A stretch of 64,000 nucleotides of DNA, taken from the NCBI GenBank assembly GCA_964449775.1, contig CAYVBQ010000006.1, forward strand, positions 85,223 through 149,222, written 5' to 3'. Below the pieces are notes generated by a model. The model worked only from the letters and a program-made list of their open reading frames with translations, was not told the DNA's origin and made no database searches. This DNA is from Fen-1258 sp964449775. GTDB taxonomy: Bacteria > Bacteroidota > Ignavibacteria > Ignavibacteriales > Melioribacteraceae. Positions 8,632 through 17,220 of the stretch are shown piece by piece; position 1 is the first letter of the stretch, and every line of letters begins with the position of its first letter. The position numbers and the translations under genes were made by a program.

Positions 8632-8693
8632 TGATTACTAATGTGATTACTGATTCGATTTTTTAAGTAATCAAACAGTAATCAATGTAATCA
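8632..8693. repeat. Clustered TGATTAC/GTAATCA repeats forming an imperfect hairpin
   Basis: The heptamer TGATTAC occurs at 8632 and 8644, and its complement GTAATCA at 8667, 8678 and 8687, so the two halves can fold back on each other. The surrounding 8463-8715 holds no convincing gene. The cluster could be a protein-binding site or the decayed remains of an inverted-repeat element; no function is assigned. Confidence 0.4.
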
Positions 8694-8715
8694 TGCTCAC
8701 GCCACTTTAAAAGTA

Positions 8716-8748
8716 AAAAGCCCGAAATCTTTCAATTTCAGGCTTTTG
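8716..8748 (-). terminator. Rho-independent terminator (minus strand)
   Basis: On the minus strand AAAGCCTGAAAT and ATTTCGGGCTTT pair over 12 bp (one wobble) around a six-base loop, followed by a T run. It lies just beyond the dead tRNA half, so it was probably the original terminator of the tRNA-fMet gene before the GIY-YIG unit separated them. Confidence 0.7.
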
Positions 8749-8801
8749 TTGTAGCGGGGCTAGTTCGCCGCGGCGAATTGAACCTAGAACCTTCGGGTTA
8801 T
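8749..8801 (-). pseudogene. Dead 3' half of tRNA-fMet (duplicate)
   Basis: Read on the minus strand this repeats the intact tRNA from the anticodon loop onward: 24 bases (starting ATAACCCGAAGG) and then 15 bases of the acceptor end (CTAGCCCCGCTACAA) are identical. Between them the three T-arm bases GTC are replaced by a 14-bp perfect palindrome, TTCGCCGCGGCGAA. No 5' half is present, so it cannot make a tRNA. The homology starts in the anticodon loop and overlaps the stop codon of the GIY-YIG gene. Confidence 0.85.
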
Positions 8802-9043
8802 TTTAAAACTTCTTTTAAGTATTGTCGACCCACTCCACTCTTCAACCATTTTTCTCTTTTCAAAGCATCCGATTTATAATCAAATTCTTCATGGTAAATA
8901 ACCTTCCAGTTAGTTCCTCTTTTTGTCCAAAAAGATAATTCTTTGTTGTTGTGTTCCAAGATTCGTTTATCTAAATCTTCCGTCATTCCAGTATATCGAA
9001 ACCCTTCCTGACTTTGAATTATATAAACAAAATATTTTTTCAT
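8798..9043 (-). CDS. Small GIY-YIG nuclease
   Basis: An 81-residue single-domain GIY-YIG protein: the first motif YFVYIIQS is followed by RYTGMT (the YIG-type element), then the conserved Arg in LDKRILEHN and the family end KREKWLKSGVGRQYL. Its stop TAA forms the first bases of the dead tRNA half, and its 5' side faces the intact tRNA-fMet. Together they look like a homing unit consisting of one endonuclease gene bounded by tRNA sequence. Solo GIY-YIG proteins are also found as ordinary genes, so the mobile role is an inference from context. Confidence 0.85.
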   Translation of the reverse strand: MKKYFVYIIQSQEGFRYTGMTEDLDKRILEHNNKELSFWTKRGTNWKVIYHEEFDYKSDALKREKWLKSGVGRQYLKEVLK

Positions 9044-9061
9044 AGAATTTACTTTTTAACT

Positions 9062-9093
9062 AAAAAAAAAGCCCAGCTGAAAATCAACCAGAC
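9062..9093 (-). terminator. Terminator of tRNA-fMet (minus strand)
   Basis: Minus strand: GTCTGGTTGA, a three-base loop TTT, then TCAGCTGGGC, which pairs along all ten positions if G-U wobbles are allowed, followed directly by nine T. It lies 11 bases after the intact tRNA and ahead of the GIY-YIG gene, so the unit carries its own terminator for the tRNA. Confidence 0.65.
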
Positions 9094-9104
9094 TTTATCT
9101 TTTG

Positions 9105-9177
<73 letters not shown>

Positions 9178-9320
9178 ATGTAATTTTTATCGCGATCTAT
9201 TTTCTTCTTTTATAAATAACTTTTCTAAACTTGGGTGCAAAATATATCTAACGAGAGGGCTAATGTCAAATTTGCTCTTTTTATGTTGAATTGCGGTCTC
9301 GAAAATTTGATCGAAAAAGT

Positions 9321-9337
9321 CCTTCCCTTTGGGAAGG
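9321..9337. repeat. CCTTCCC/GGGAAGG hairpin in the recN leader
   Basis: Seven perfectly paired bases around a TTT loop, followed by GGTTGGGATGGG. Such hairpins are, to my knowledge, dispersed in Bacteroidota-like genomes. It lies in the 260-base gap before recN (9178-9437), which shows no gene of its own. Confidence 0.5.
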
Positions 9338-9437
9338 GTTGGGATGGGCTCTTATTCACACAAAAATTTCCAAATACCAATTACTTGATACTTACAAGTT
9401 CATTCACAATATTCACATCGGAAAAAATCAAAACAAT

Positions 9438-11150
9438 ATGCTTAAGTCGCTCCTAATTAAAGATTACGCTCTCATCGAGAATATCCATGTTGAATTTGGC
9501 AAAGGTCTGAATATTATTACCGGTGAAACAGGCGCCGGTAAATCAATTCTTATTGATGCCATGGGTTTACTGCTTGGTGAACGTGCCTCTACCGAAATTG
9601 TCCGGAAGGATACCGAAAAATCCGTTGTCGAGGGCATCTTTGATGTAAAGGGAAATAAAAAAGTTAGAGAATTACTTTCAACAAATGATCTTGAAGATAA
9701 CGACGATTTAATTGTCCGTAGAGAAATCTCTTTGAAAGGAACTAATAGATGTTTTCTAAACGATACACCGGTAACTCTGAATCTTATTAAAGAAGTTGGC
9801 GATCTACTCGTTGATCTGCACGGACAGCATGAACATCAATCATTACTACGGACTGATACACACATAGAAATGCTTGACGATTTTTCAAATCTCGAAAAGG
9901 AATTGGAAGATTTTAGAATTTCACACTCCAGGCTGAATTCACTTCTAAAAGAATATCGTGAGCTGCGGGAAAAAGAAAGTTTACTTAGCGAGAAGAGAGA
10001 ACTCTATGAATTCCAAATCAATGAGATTGATTCGGTTAGCCCGTTACCAAATGAAGAAGAAAAACTTGAAGATGAGCTTAAGATTCTAGAGAACTCGGAA
10101 AAATTACTTTCAACAGCAAACGAAATTTATGATAACCTTTATGATGCTGAAAATTCAATTCAAGACCGTCTCGGTGATACAAAAAATAAATTGTCGGATC
10201 TTGCCAGTATAGATAAATCATTTTTGGAAAAGCTTGGAGAGTGTGAATCTGCATTTGCTATCTTGAATGAAATTTCTTCCTTCATCAGAAGTTATAAAGA
10301 AAGAATAGATCTTGAGCCGGAACGGTTAAATGAAGTTCGCGATAGATTAGGCGCAATAAGCTTGTTGAAGAAAAAATATGGCGGGTCACTAAACGCTGTA
10401 ATATCTCACCGTGAAAGAATAGGGAAGGAATATGAGCTTGCGGAGAATTTTAGTACGAAGATTTCAGAGATAGATAAATTAATTAATGATACACGTAAAG
10501 AATGCGGGGCAATCGCAAAAAAACTATCACAAGAAAGAAGAGCGATTTCGAAAAAAGTTAAAAAAGAAATTGAAGAGGCACTTAAATCACTTGGTATTTC
10601 CGATTCCAATTTTGAAGCTAAGATTCTTAATCAAAGCGTGGACGGGAATAATGAAAATTTCATTTTAGTTGACGGAAAGAAATTCAAATTCAACAATCGC
10701 GGTTATGATGAGGTGGAGTTCTTCGTTTCAACTAATGCGGGAGAAGATCCTAAACCGCTTGTAAAAGTTGCATCCGGTGGAGAAGTCTCTCGTATAATGC
10801 TTGCTTTAAAATCCATCTTAGCAAAATCAGATCGTCTTCCAATATTAATCTTCGATGAAATTGATACCGGTGTAAGCGGGCGCATTGCGCAGAAGGTTGG
10901 GCAAGTACTTAAATCGCTTGCTTCAATTCACCAAATAATAGCAATTACACATTTGCCGCAAATTGCAGGGTTTTCAGATTATCACTTTGCAGTTGAGAAG
11001 AAGAAATCCGGTGAGCGGGTTGTAAGTTCAATAAAAATTTTGAATCAAGATGAACGTATTAAAGAGGTAGCAAAACTTATGAGCGGCGAAAAGATAACCG
11101 AATCTGCTCTGAACGGTGCCAGAGAATTGATGGGCTTAACAAGAAACTGA
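9438..11150 (+). CDS. recN: DNA repair protein RecN
   Basis: A 570-residue SMC-like ATPase for double-strand break repair. The N-terminus MLKSLLIKDYALIENIHVEF and Walker A GETGAGKS (residues 29-36) are characteristic, followed by long coiled-coil arms and the C-terminal VASGGEVSRIMLALK signature with Walker B LIFDEIDTGVSG. The frame is open upstream to 9291, but that extension crosses a repeat hairpin and does not resemble RecN, so ATG 9438 is chosen. It stands alone as a single transcription unit. Confidence 0.96.
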   Translation: MLKSLLIKDYALIENIHVEFGKGLNIITGETGAGKSILIDAMGLLLGERASTEIVRKDTEKSVVEGIFDVKGNKKVRELLSTNDLEDNDDLIVRREISLKGTNRCFLNDTPVTLNLIKEVGDLLVDLHGQHEHQSLLRTDTHIEMLDDFSNLEKELEDFRISHSRLNSLLKEYRELREKESLLSEKRELYEFQINEIDSVSPLPNEEEKLEDELKILENSEKLLSTANEIYDNLYDAENSIQDRLGDTKNKLSDLASIDKSFLEKLGECESAFAILNEISSFIRSYKERIDLEPERLNEVRDRLGAISLLKKKYGGSLNAVISHRERIGKEYELAENFSTKISEIDKLINDTRKECGAIAKKLSQERRAISKKVKKEIEEALKSLGISDSNFEAKILNQSVDGNNENFILVDGKKFKFNNRGYDEVEFFVSTNAGEDPKPLVKVASGGEVSRIMLALKSILAKSDRLPILIFDEIDTGVSGRIAQKVGQVLKSLASIHQIIAITHLPQIAGFSDYHFAVEKKKSGERVVSSIKILNQDERIKEVAKLMSGEKITESALNGARELMGLTRN

Positions 11151-11258
11151 TAGTTGCTTACGAACACACTCGGTTTTTTCGTTTAATATTTCCTTTGCGG
11201 TAAATAATTTGTTCCTTAAATTCCAACCAAGATAAAACAACTAATCAAGGAGTATGTT

Positions 11259-12326
11259 ATGAAAAGAAGAATGCTATCATTAATAATAATTCTCGGTTTA
11301 GTATTTTCGTTACCATTAAGAGCGCAAAATTTGGATGAAACACTTTCCAAGCTTTCATCCACTGTTGGAACTGCATATGTAAAACCGGTTATCTCTGCAT
11401 TCGGCTCAAATTTAAATTCGGGGTGGGTTTCTCAATTTCCTTCCGCTACTGCGTTGGGGTTCCACTTTGATCTAAAAATAGTTGCGATGGGATCGTTCTT
11501 CACAGATGACATTAAAAAGTTTTCAACCAGCGGACAATTCTATTTCGATAATAATCAGATTAATGCGATCTTAAATAGCTCCGGCTATGCTACCGGCACT
11601 CCACAGTACAATGCAATTTTTTCTGCAATGCAGAATAGAGCATTCGACGTGAATTTTAGCGGACCGACCATCATTGGTAAAAAAAGTGATTTCTTGAAAA
11701 TAAATTTTCCGGGTCAGACAATTTCTGCTTCGGGTCAATCCTACACAGTTAATTCAAAAGTAATTGATGTTACTCAAGTGCAAGGATTTTTAGATGAACT
11801 GCCTGCATTGCCAACTGCGGCTGCACAGTTGACTGTTGGAACTATATTCGGGACGAATGTTTCTGTAAGATATTTGCCGGATATTGATATTCAAGATTTA
11901 GGAAAGTTTAGTTATTTCGGCGCCGGACTTGTTCATAATTTTGGTGTTTGGTTCCCAAATCCATTACCTCTTGATCTTGCAGTTGGCTTCTTCACGCAAA
12001 AATTAAAAGTCGGATCAATTTTCGAAAGTACTGCTACTCAATATGGTATCTATGCCGCTAAAACATTTGGAGCGGGTATATCTATAACTCCTTATGTCGG
12101 GCTCACAACCGAGACTTCAAAAACAACTGTAAGCTATGATTACACATCAAACCAAACATTGAATGGAGTTCCTGTCAAAGCTCATATAAGTGTTGATATG
12201 AACGGTGAAAACAGCAGCAGCGCCGTAGCCGGTTTGAATATTCATCTTGGTATCATTAACATAAATGCAGATTATAAAGTAGCTAAGACAAAAACAGTTA
12301 GTGCAGGTGTTTCGTTAGGATTCTGA
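11259..12326 (+). CDS. DUF6588-like envelope protein
   Basis: A 355-residue protein with a clear signal peptide (basic MKRRM, hydrophobic core, ending LRAQ). The rest is rich in alternating beta strands with Gly/aromatic spacing and ends in SLGF, as in outer-membrane barrels. It resembles the DUF6588 family; function unknown. AAGGAG precedes the ATG by about seven bases. A strong terminator follows it. Confidence 0.65.
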   Translation: MKRRMLSLIIILGLVFSLPLRAQNLDETLSKLSSTVGTAYVKPVISAFGSNLNSGWVSQFPSATALGFHFDLKIVAMGSFFTDDIKKFSTSGQFYFDNNQINAILNSSGYATGTPQYNAIFSAMQNRAFDVNFSGPTIIGKKSDFLKINFPGQTISASGQSYTVNSKVIDVTQVQGFLDELPALPTAAAQLTVGTIFGTNVSVRYLPDIDIQDLGKFSYFGAGLVHNFGVWFPNPLPLDLAVGFFTQKLKVGSIFESTATQYGIYAAKTFGAGISITPYVGLTTETSKTTVSYDYTSNQTLNGVPVKAHISVDMNGENSSSAVAGLNIHLGIININADYKVAKTKTVSAGVSLGF

Positions 12327-12347
12327 TAAAATTTTTCCTTTTAACCG

Positions 12348-12374
12348 AAGGGGCTGAACAAGCCCCTTTTTTTT
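12348..12374 (+). terminator. Rho-independent terminator
   Basis: AAGGGGCT and AGCCCCTT pair around a GAACA loop, followed by a T run. It ends the unit at 11259-12326 and separates it from hemW, whose start lies seven bases further on. Confidence 0.9.
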
Positions 12375-12380
12375 GGAACC

Positions 12381-13517
12381 GTGTTGAAAGAAACAGCGAT
12401 ATACACACATATTCCTTTTTGCGATCACAAGTGCATCTACTGTGATTTCTATTCCATAGTTAATTACGAAAATGTTTCTTCCTATCTGAATGCACTAAAA
12501 AATGAGATTGATTTTTATGCATCGAAATATTCAGAAGGAAGAAAAATCATTTCAATCTTTTTCGGCGGAGGAACTCCATCTTTTATGGAACCGCAATACA
12601 TTTCCGAAATTATAGAACATGTAAAAGGAAAATTTTATGTTGATAGAAACGCCGAGATAACACTCGAGACGAATCCCGGGACAGTGAACACAGAAAAATT
12701 GCGCGCATTCCGAAAAATTGGAATTAACCGTCTCAGTATCGGTATTCAATCGTTCAATAATGACGAACTAAAATTTCTTACACGCATTCACGATTCGCAA
12801 ATGGCAATCAAAACTATATTAGATGCAGCAGAGACCGGATACGAGAATATAAGTATCGATCTCATGTTCAATTTACCCAAACAGACAAAAGAGATTTGGC
12901 GTTCAAATTTGGAAGAGGCGGTGCAGCTTCCGATCAAACACATATCAACTTACAGTTTGATCCTCGAGCACGGGACAATTCTTAACAAAATGGTTCTCGA
13001 TGGCAAAGTAAAAATGCAAAGCGGAGATTATGATGCCGACCTGTTTGAATTCACAATAGACTTTTTGACCCGGCACGGCTTTGATCAATACGAAGTTTCC
13101 AATTTTACGCGTGACGGAAAAGAGTGCATACACAACAATGCATACTGGCGTTATAAAGATTACTTAAGCTTCGGCACATCGGCGCATTCTTTTGTAAATG
13201 GTAAACGGTGGTGGAATTATTCCGCACTAAATTTGTACAACATTGCAATTGAAAAGAAGGGATACGCCGTTGTAGGAGAAGAAGTACTAACACAAAATGA
13301 AATGTTGGAAGAATATGTTATGCTTGCACTTCGCAGCAAAGGGCTTGATTTGATCGAACTCGAAAATATCTTTGGTAAAGATTGGCACGAAGAGAATAGA
13401 AATTTCATTGATGAACTTAGGCAAGAAAATTTTCTCACATCAAAAAACGATCTGCTTTCCTTTACTACTAAAGGTTACGCAATGTGCGATGAAATACTTG
13501 CTAAATTGAAGAACTAA
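12381..13517 (+). CDS. hemW: Radical SAM heme chaperone HemW
   Basis: A 378-residue radical SAM protein. The cluster motif is C14-X3-C18-X2-C21 in HIPFCDHKCIYCDF, followed by IFFGGGTPSFM and LETNPGT, as in HemW and HemN-like proteins. The extra N-terminal cysteine arrangement of true coproporphyrinogen oxidase HemN is absent, so HemW (heme delivery) is preferred. Translation starts at GTG 12381 or TTG 12384, directly downstream of a terminator. Confidence 0.9.
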   Translation: MLKETAIYTHIPFCDHKCIYCDFYSIVNYENVSSYLNALKNEIDFYASKYSEGRKIISIFFGGGTPSFMEPQYISEIIEHVKGKFYVDRNAEITLETNPGTVNTEKLRAFRKIGINRLSIGIQSFNNDELKFLTRIHDSQMAIKTILDAAETGYENISIDLMFNLPKQTKEIWRSNLEEAVQLPIKHISTYSLILEHGTILNKMVLDGKVKMQSGDYDADLFEFTIDFLTRHGFDQYEVSNFTRDGKECIHNNAYWRYKDYLSFGTSAHSFVNGKRWWNYSALNLYNIAIEKKGYAVVGEEVLTQNEMLEEYVMLALRSKGLDLIELENIFGKDWHEENRNFIDELRQENFLTSKNDLLSFTTKGYAMCDEILAKLKN

Positions 13518-13607
13518 AAAGACTATCCGTATTAAACACCAATATATTCTCTGTTGCTTTTTATGCTAAGTATGATAATTTGTATACAGAAATTTCACAG
13601 GGTGAAG

Positions 13608-16202
13608 ATGAACTCTTCAAAATCAAGAACCACTCAATTAATTACATTATTTCTTTTATTCATTGTTTTGAACTATACATTTTTAATAGCACAGGGTAAA
13701 GATAAACCGTACTTGGCAAAAGAATCGGTTGAATTTACCGAGTACTATTCAAAGATGAACATCAATAACGTTTCCACGTCTATCTACAATACCGGTCGTG
13801 CTGATCTATCATCAACTGGCGATTCTGGTTTTGAGTTTCCCAAACTCTCCGGGAAAACACTCGTTTATGAATCCGGATTACTTTGGGGTGGAAAGGTAAA
13901 TGGGGAAATACGGAGCGGCGGCTCATCTTTCTATACCGGATTAAGACCGGGGAAAATTTTAGCGAACGGTAAACCTGATAATACAACCTTACCCTCAGTT
14001 CGTGCTTTCCGCGTCCGTCCCGATTACAAAACTGGAGACTTATTAACAGAAGTAAAAGATGAAAACAAAGACCGCCAGACGATTTACAATCAGTATGAAA
14101 AAGATTGGAACGAATGGCCTGCAAGTAGCGGTGCGCCATTTAAAGATGTAAACGGCAATGGTGTTTATGAACCATCTGTGGACATACCCGGTGTTCCGAA
14201 TGCCGATCAAACAATTTGGTTTGTTACAAATGATCTCGATTCCATACAAACAAAAAAACTTTACGGCTCACTACCGATGGGTATTGAAATGCAAACCACA
14301 GTGTGGGCATACAAAAATGTAGAACCGCTTAACAATATGATTTTCAAAAGATATCTGGTGATCAACAAAAGCAGTACAAAATTTGAAGATATGTACTTTG
14401 GTCTCTGGTCGGATCCTGATGTGGGCGGCGATGCGGGAGATGATCTTGTAGGATGCGACACTCTGCTCAATTTAGATTTTTGTTACAATGGAGATGATAG
14501 CGATCCTTCATATGGCGCTTACATTCCTTCAGTGGGATTTTGTCTCCTACAAGGTCCAATAATTCCCGGTGGTGTAAATGATAAAGCAAAATTTGGAGGT
14601 AAACAGGTTTACGGCAAAAAGAATCTTACGATGACTGCTCTAGGCTATTTTGGTAAAAGCGGGTCTATCGCTCGTGATGCAACCATAGGAAACTATGAAA
14701 AAGGAACATTGCAAATTTATAACATGCTTCAAGGAAAACTAAATGAAGGTGCTTCTGTCCCGGATCCATTTACCGGCGGAACGACAAAATTTCCGTTCTC
14801 TGGTGATCCTGTTTTAAGGACTGGCTTTCTTGGCGGTGTAACCTATCCGAATGGATGGTCTGATGTTAAGTATGATCACAGAATGATGCTCTGTTCAGGT
14901 CCATTCAATATGGCTGCGGGTGATACACAGGAAGTTATTTTTGCCCAGATAGCGGCGGGAGGAGATCCAGGTTTTTCTCGTTTTGCCTCGATTTCAATTC
15001 TTAAAAAATCTGTCTCGTTTGCTCAAAAATTATACAAAGAAAATTTTATACCTCCAACTACCATTAAACAGTCGCCAGAATTACAAGCCGCCGAAATGGA
15101 TAGAGAAATTATTTTAACCTGGGGAAATGATGTAGCCAAAACAAATGATATTGAAAAATCGAAATCTACTATCTATTCATTCCAAGGATACAATGTTTAT
15201 CAGATTTCAAAAAGTTATGCAACACTCGGAGAGAAAAAATTAATCGCCACATTCGATCGTAAAGATGACCGGCAATATTTATTTAACGAAGAAGTTGAAC
15301 CAGCAAGCGGATATGTATCTCACTTCGACAAAAAATTTGGTTCTGATACCGGAATTCAACGTTTCATCTCAATCAAAAAAGATTATCTGAATGAAATACC
15401 GCTTAACAATGGTAGCGATTATAATTTCGGGTTGGGCTATTTTCATCTTGCAGACGACTATTATTTCCCATATGGTTATGTGGAAAGCCCAATCTCGATT
15501 GTAACAGTTAAGCCGCAATCTTCTAAACCGGGTGTAAGATATGAAAGTAAGTTTGGCGATCTTATAACTGCCAGGCACATTGCAGGGAATTCTTCGGCAG
15601 ATGTAAATGCGTTGATTCTTGATCCAACCGGTTTAACCGGTAATGAATATGAAATTAGTTTTAACACCGCCAATGCTCAAACAGTATTTAATCTAACTAA
15701 CATTACAACTAACAAGTCCCTCTTAACCAATCAGGTTAATCTTTCGGGTGATAACGATTTTTTGGTTACCGAAGGATTTATTCTAAGAGTTAAAGACAAT
15801 TCAGCAAAACCGCTTAACGAAAAGGATATTTACCGTCTTACTCTACCCAAAGTAGTTTATGATGAGAAACTTGCTATTGATGACATCGAAAAAATTAATG
15901 TCTTTCCAAATCCATATTACGGCGGTAACAGAAACGAATTTAATAAGTATGATAGGCATATAACATTTTCACACCTTCCTCAACGGGCGGTTATAAAAAT
16001 ATTCAATTTAGCCGGACAAGTGGTTCGTAAACTTGAAAAAGATTCCCCCGATCAGTTTGTAAGATGGAATATGTTGACTGAAAACAACTACCAGGCGCCT
16101 TCCGGTCTTTACATCGTTCACATCGAACTGCCTGACCTTGGAAAGAATAAAATTCTTAAACTTGCTCTTTTCACCGAAGAATTTATACCGGATCATTTTT
16201 GA
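13608..16202 (+). CDS. Secreted protein with T9SS-type C-terminal sorting domain
   Basis: An 864-residue exported protein. A signal peptide (LITLFLLFIVLNYTFLIAQ) follows the basic N-terminus; ATG 13608 is chosen because GGGTGAAG precedes it and the longer frame would bury the signal. The last 95 or so residues, from INVFPNPYYGG through FNLAGQVVRKL and APSGLYIVHIELPD to the end, match the Por/T9SS type A sorting domain as seen in Ignavibacteria. The large middle region is beta-rich with no recognised enzyme motif. It would be anchored at or released from the cell surface. Confidence 0.8.
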   Translation: MNSSKSRTTQLITLFLLFIVLNYTFLIAQGKDKPYLAKESVEFTEYYSKMNINNVSTSIYNTGRADLSSTGDSGFEFPKLSGKTLVYESGLLWGGKVNGEIRSGGSSFYTGLRPGKILANGKPDNTTLPSVRAFRVRPDYKTGDLLTEVKDENKDRQTIYNQYEKDWNEWPASSGAPFKDVNGNGVYEPSVDIPGVPNADQTIWFVTNDLDSIQTKKLYGSLPMGIEMQTTVWAYKNVEPLNNMIFKRYLVINKSSTKFEDMYFGLWSDPDVGGDAGDDLVGCDTLLNLDFCYNGDDSDPSYGAYIPSVGFCLLQGPIIPGGVNDKAKFGGKQVYGKKNLTMTALGYFGKSGSIARDATIGNYEKGTLQIYNMLQGKLNEGASVPDPFTGGTTKFPFSGDPVLRTGFLGGVTYPNGWSDVKYDHRMMLCSGPFNMAAGDTQEVIFAQIAAGGDPGFSRFASISILKKSVSFAQKLYKENFIPPTTIKQSPELQAAEMDREIILTWGNDVAKTNDIEKSKSTIYSFQGYNVYQISKSYATLGEKKLIATFDRKDDRQYLFNEEVEPASGYVSHFDKKFGSDTGIQRFISIKKDYLNEIPLNNGSDYNFGLGYFHLADDYYFPYGYVESPISIVTVKPQSSKPGVRYESKFGDLITARHIAGNSSADVNALILDPTGLTGNEYEISFNTANAQTVFNLTNITTNKSLLTNQVNLSGDNDFLVTEGFILRVKDNSAKPLNEKDIYRLTLPKVVYDEKLAIDDIEKINVFPNPYYGGNRNEFNKYDRHITFSHLPQRAVIKIFNLAGQVVRKLEKDSPDQFVRWNMLTENNYQAPSGLYIVHIELPDLGKNKILKLALFTEEFIPDHF

Positions 16203-16271
16203 GAACTTGTTTATGACTTTTTCCTTTTAGATTTTAATTCTGCAATATTATTAACAGAAAGGTTCACAACT

Positions 16272-16547
16272 ATGAACGACAAATACAAATATCTTATTCC
16301 CATTTCTATTCTTGCGGTATCAATTGTTCTTTCTGTAATTATCTTCTCGATGGTCTGGAAATCGACAAAGAATGCAGATCAAACAATAACTGTAACGGGT
16401 TCGGCAAAAAAATCCATTATTTCCGATCTCGGTATTCAGCGCGGTACGCTGCAAGCATCAAGCGGAGATAGGAAAACCGCATATCAAATTGTTCAGCAGC
16501 AGATGCCGGTAGCGCTCAAATATTTATTGCGTATCTCGTACAGTTGA
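16272..16547 (+). pseudogene. Truncated SIMPL-domain (DUF541) protein gene
   Basis: A 91-codon frame that begins like a normal SIMPL protein: a transmembrane anchor (IPISILAVSIVLSVIIFSMV), then DQTITVTGSAKKSIISDLG and TAYQIVQQQMPVALKYLL. Complete family members are about 240 residues, so roughly the last 150 are missing. At the break the sequence becomes the tail of another gene in a different frame. Confidence 0.7.
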
Positions 16548-16636
16548 CATCTCTTTTAACAGAAGCAGATGAACTCACAGCAATATTCATCCAAATAGGT
16601 AAGACTACTAAAAAACGATTGTCCAACAAATCGTAA
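16526..16636 (+). pseudogene. 3' fragment of a possible four-helix-bundle protein gene
   Basis: In another frame, overlapping the end of the SIMPL remnant, 36 codons read IAYLVQLTSLLTEADELTA and so on to TTKKRLSNKS and a TAA. This resembles the C-terminus of S23/IVP-type four-helix-bundle proteins. Its 5' part is absent. The simplest reading is a deletion that fused the start of the SIMPL gene to the end of this one. Confidence 0.45.
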
Positions 16637-16683
16637 ATCCAAAATCCAAAGTCGTCAATCAAAAATCATAATCCTTAATTCCC

Positions 16684-16715
16684 TTTGCTATTTCAAGCTA
16701 TTCTTCCTACCTTTG
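16684..16715 (+). promoter_or_regulatory. Bacteroidota-type promoter of the rimP-nusA-infB operon
   Basis: TTTG at 16684-16687, 20 bases, then TACCTTTG at 16708-16715, matching the TTTG/TAnnTTTG layout of the Bacteroidota primary sigma factor. It lies about 45 bases before rimP. A short CGCCC/GGGCG hairpin with a following T-rich stretch (16729-16748) sits between promoter and start and could be an attenuator. Confidence 0.65.
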
Positions 16716-16759
16716 TGCCGTCCATTTCGCCCCTAGAGGGCGATTTTTATTTATAGAAT

Positions 16760-17203
16760 ATGGAAAAGCAGCAAATTAATAACAGAATCGAAGAAATTGT
16801 AAAAGCTCACGGCTTCATCCTTGTTGATGTTGTTCTTCGCGGCGACAATCACCTCCGTATCATAGAAGTTTATATTGACGGTGAAAAAGGTATCACTGCA
16901 CTCGATTGCGCTAATGTAAGTCGTGCTCTTGACGAAATTATTGAATTGGAAAATTTGGTCGAATCGAATTACCGGCTGGATGTTTCATCGCCCGGAGTTG
17001 AAAGACCGTTAAAATTTTTAATTCAATACTTTAAGCACATCAACAGAAAATTTGAAATAAAGTATAATGATGGTGTGGAAAAAACATTAACTGCTAAACT
17101 TGTACGTGTTGAAGGGGAGTATCTGTTCTTTGCAGTTAAGGATGATGAATACAAAATAAAATTTGGTGATATCACCGAAGCAAAAGTCTTAATTAGTTTT
17201 TGA
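16760..17203 (+). CDS. rimP: Ribosome maturation factor RimP
   Basis: A 147-residue protein needed for 30S subunit maturation. It shows the RimP hallmarks: IVKAHGFILVDVVLRG at the N-terminus, IEVYIDGEKGITALDCANVSRAL and the core YRLDVSSPGVERPL. First gene of the classic rimP-nusA-infB-rbfA-truB-ribF cluster, ending 17 bases before nusA. Confidence 0.96.
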   Translation: MEKQQINNRIEEIVKAHGFILVDVVLRGDNHLRIIEVYIDGEKGITALDCANVSRALDEIIELENLVESNYRLDVSSPGVERPLKFLIQYFKHINRKFEIKYNDGVEKTLTAKLVRVEGEYLFFAVKDDEYKIKFGDITEAKVLISF

Positions 17204-17220
17204 TCACAGAGGAGTAATAA

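Noticed and set aside
8632..8693. CRISPR-like or origin iterons
   Set aside because: The repeats are seven bases with irregular spacing and mixed orientation; no cas, rep or dnaA gene is near.
9291..9437. Longer N-terminus for RecN
   Set aside because: The extra frame passes through a dispersed hairpin and has no RecN similarity; MLKSLLIKDYALIENI is the normal beginning.
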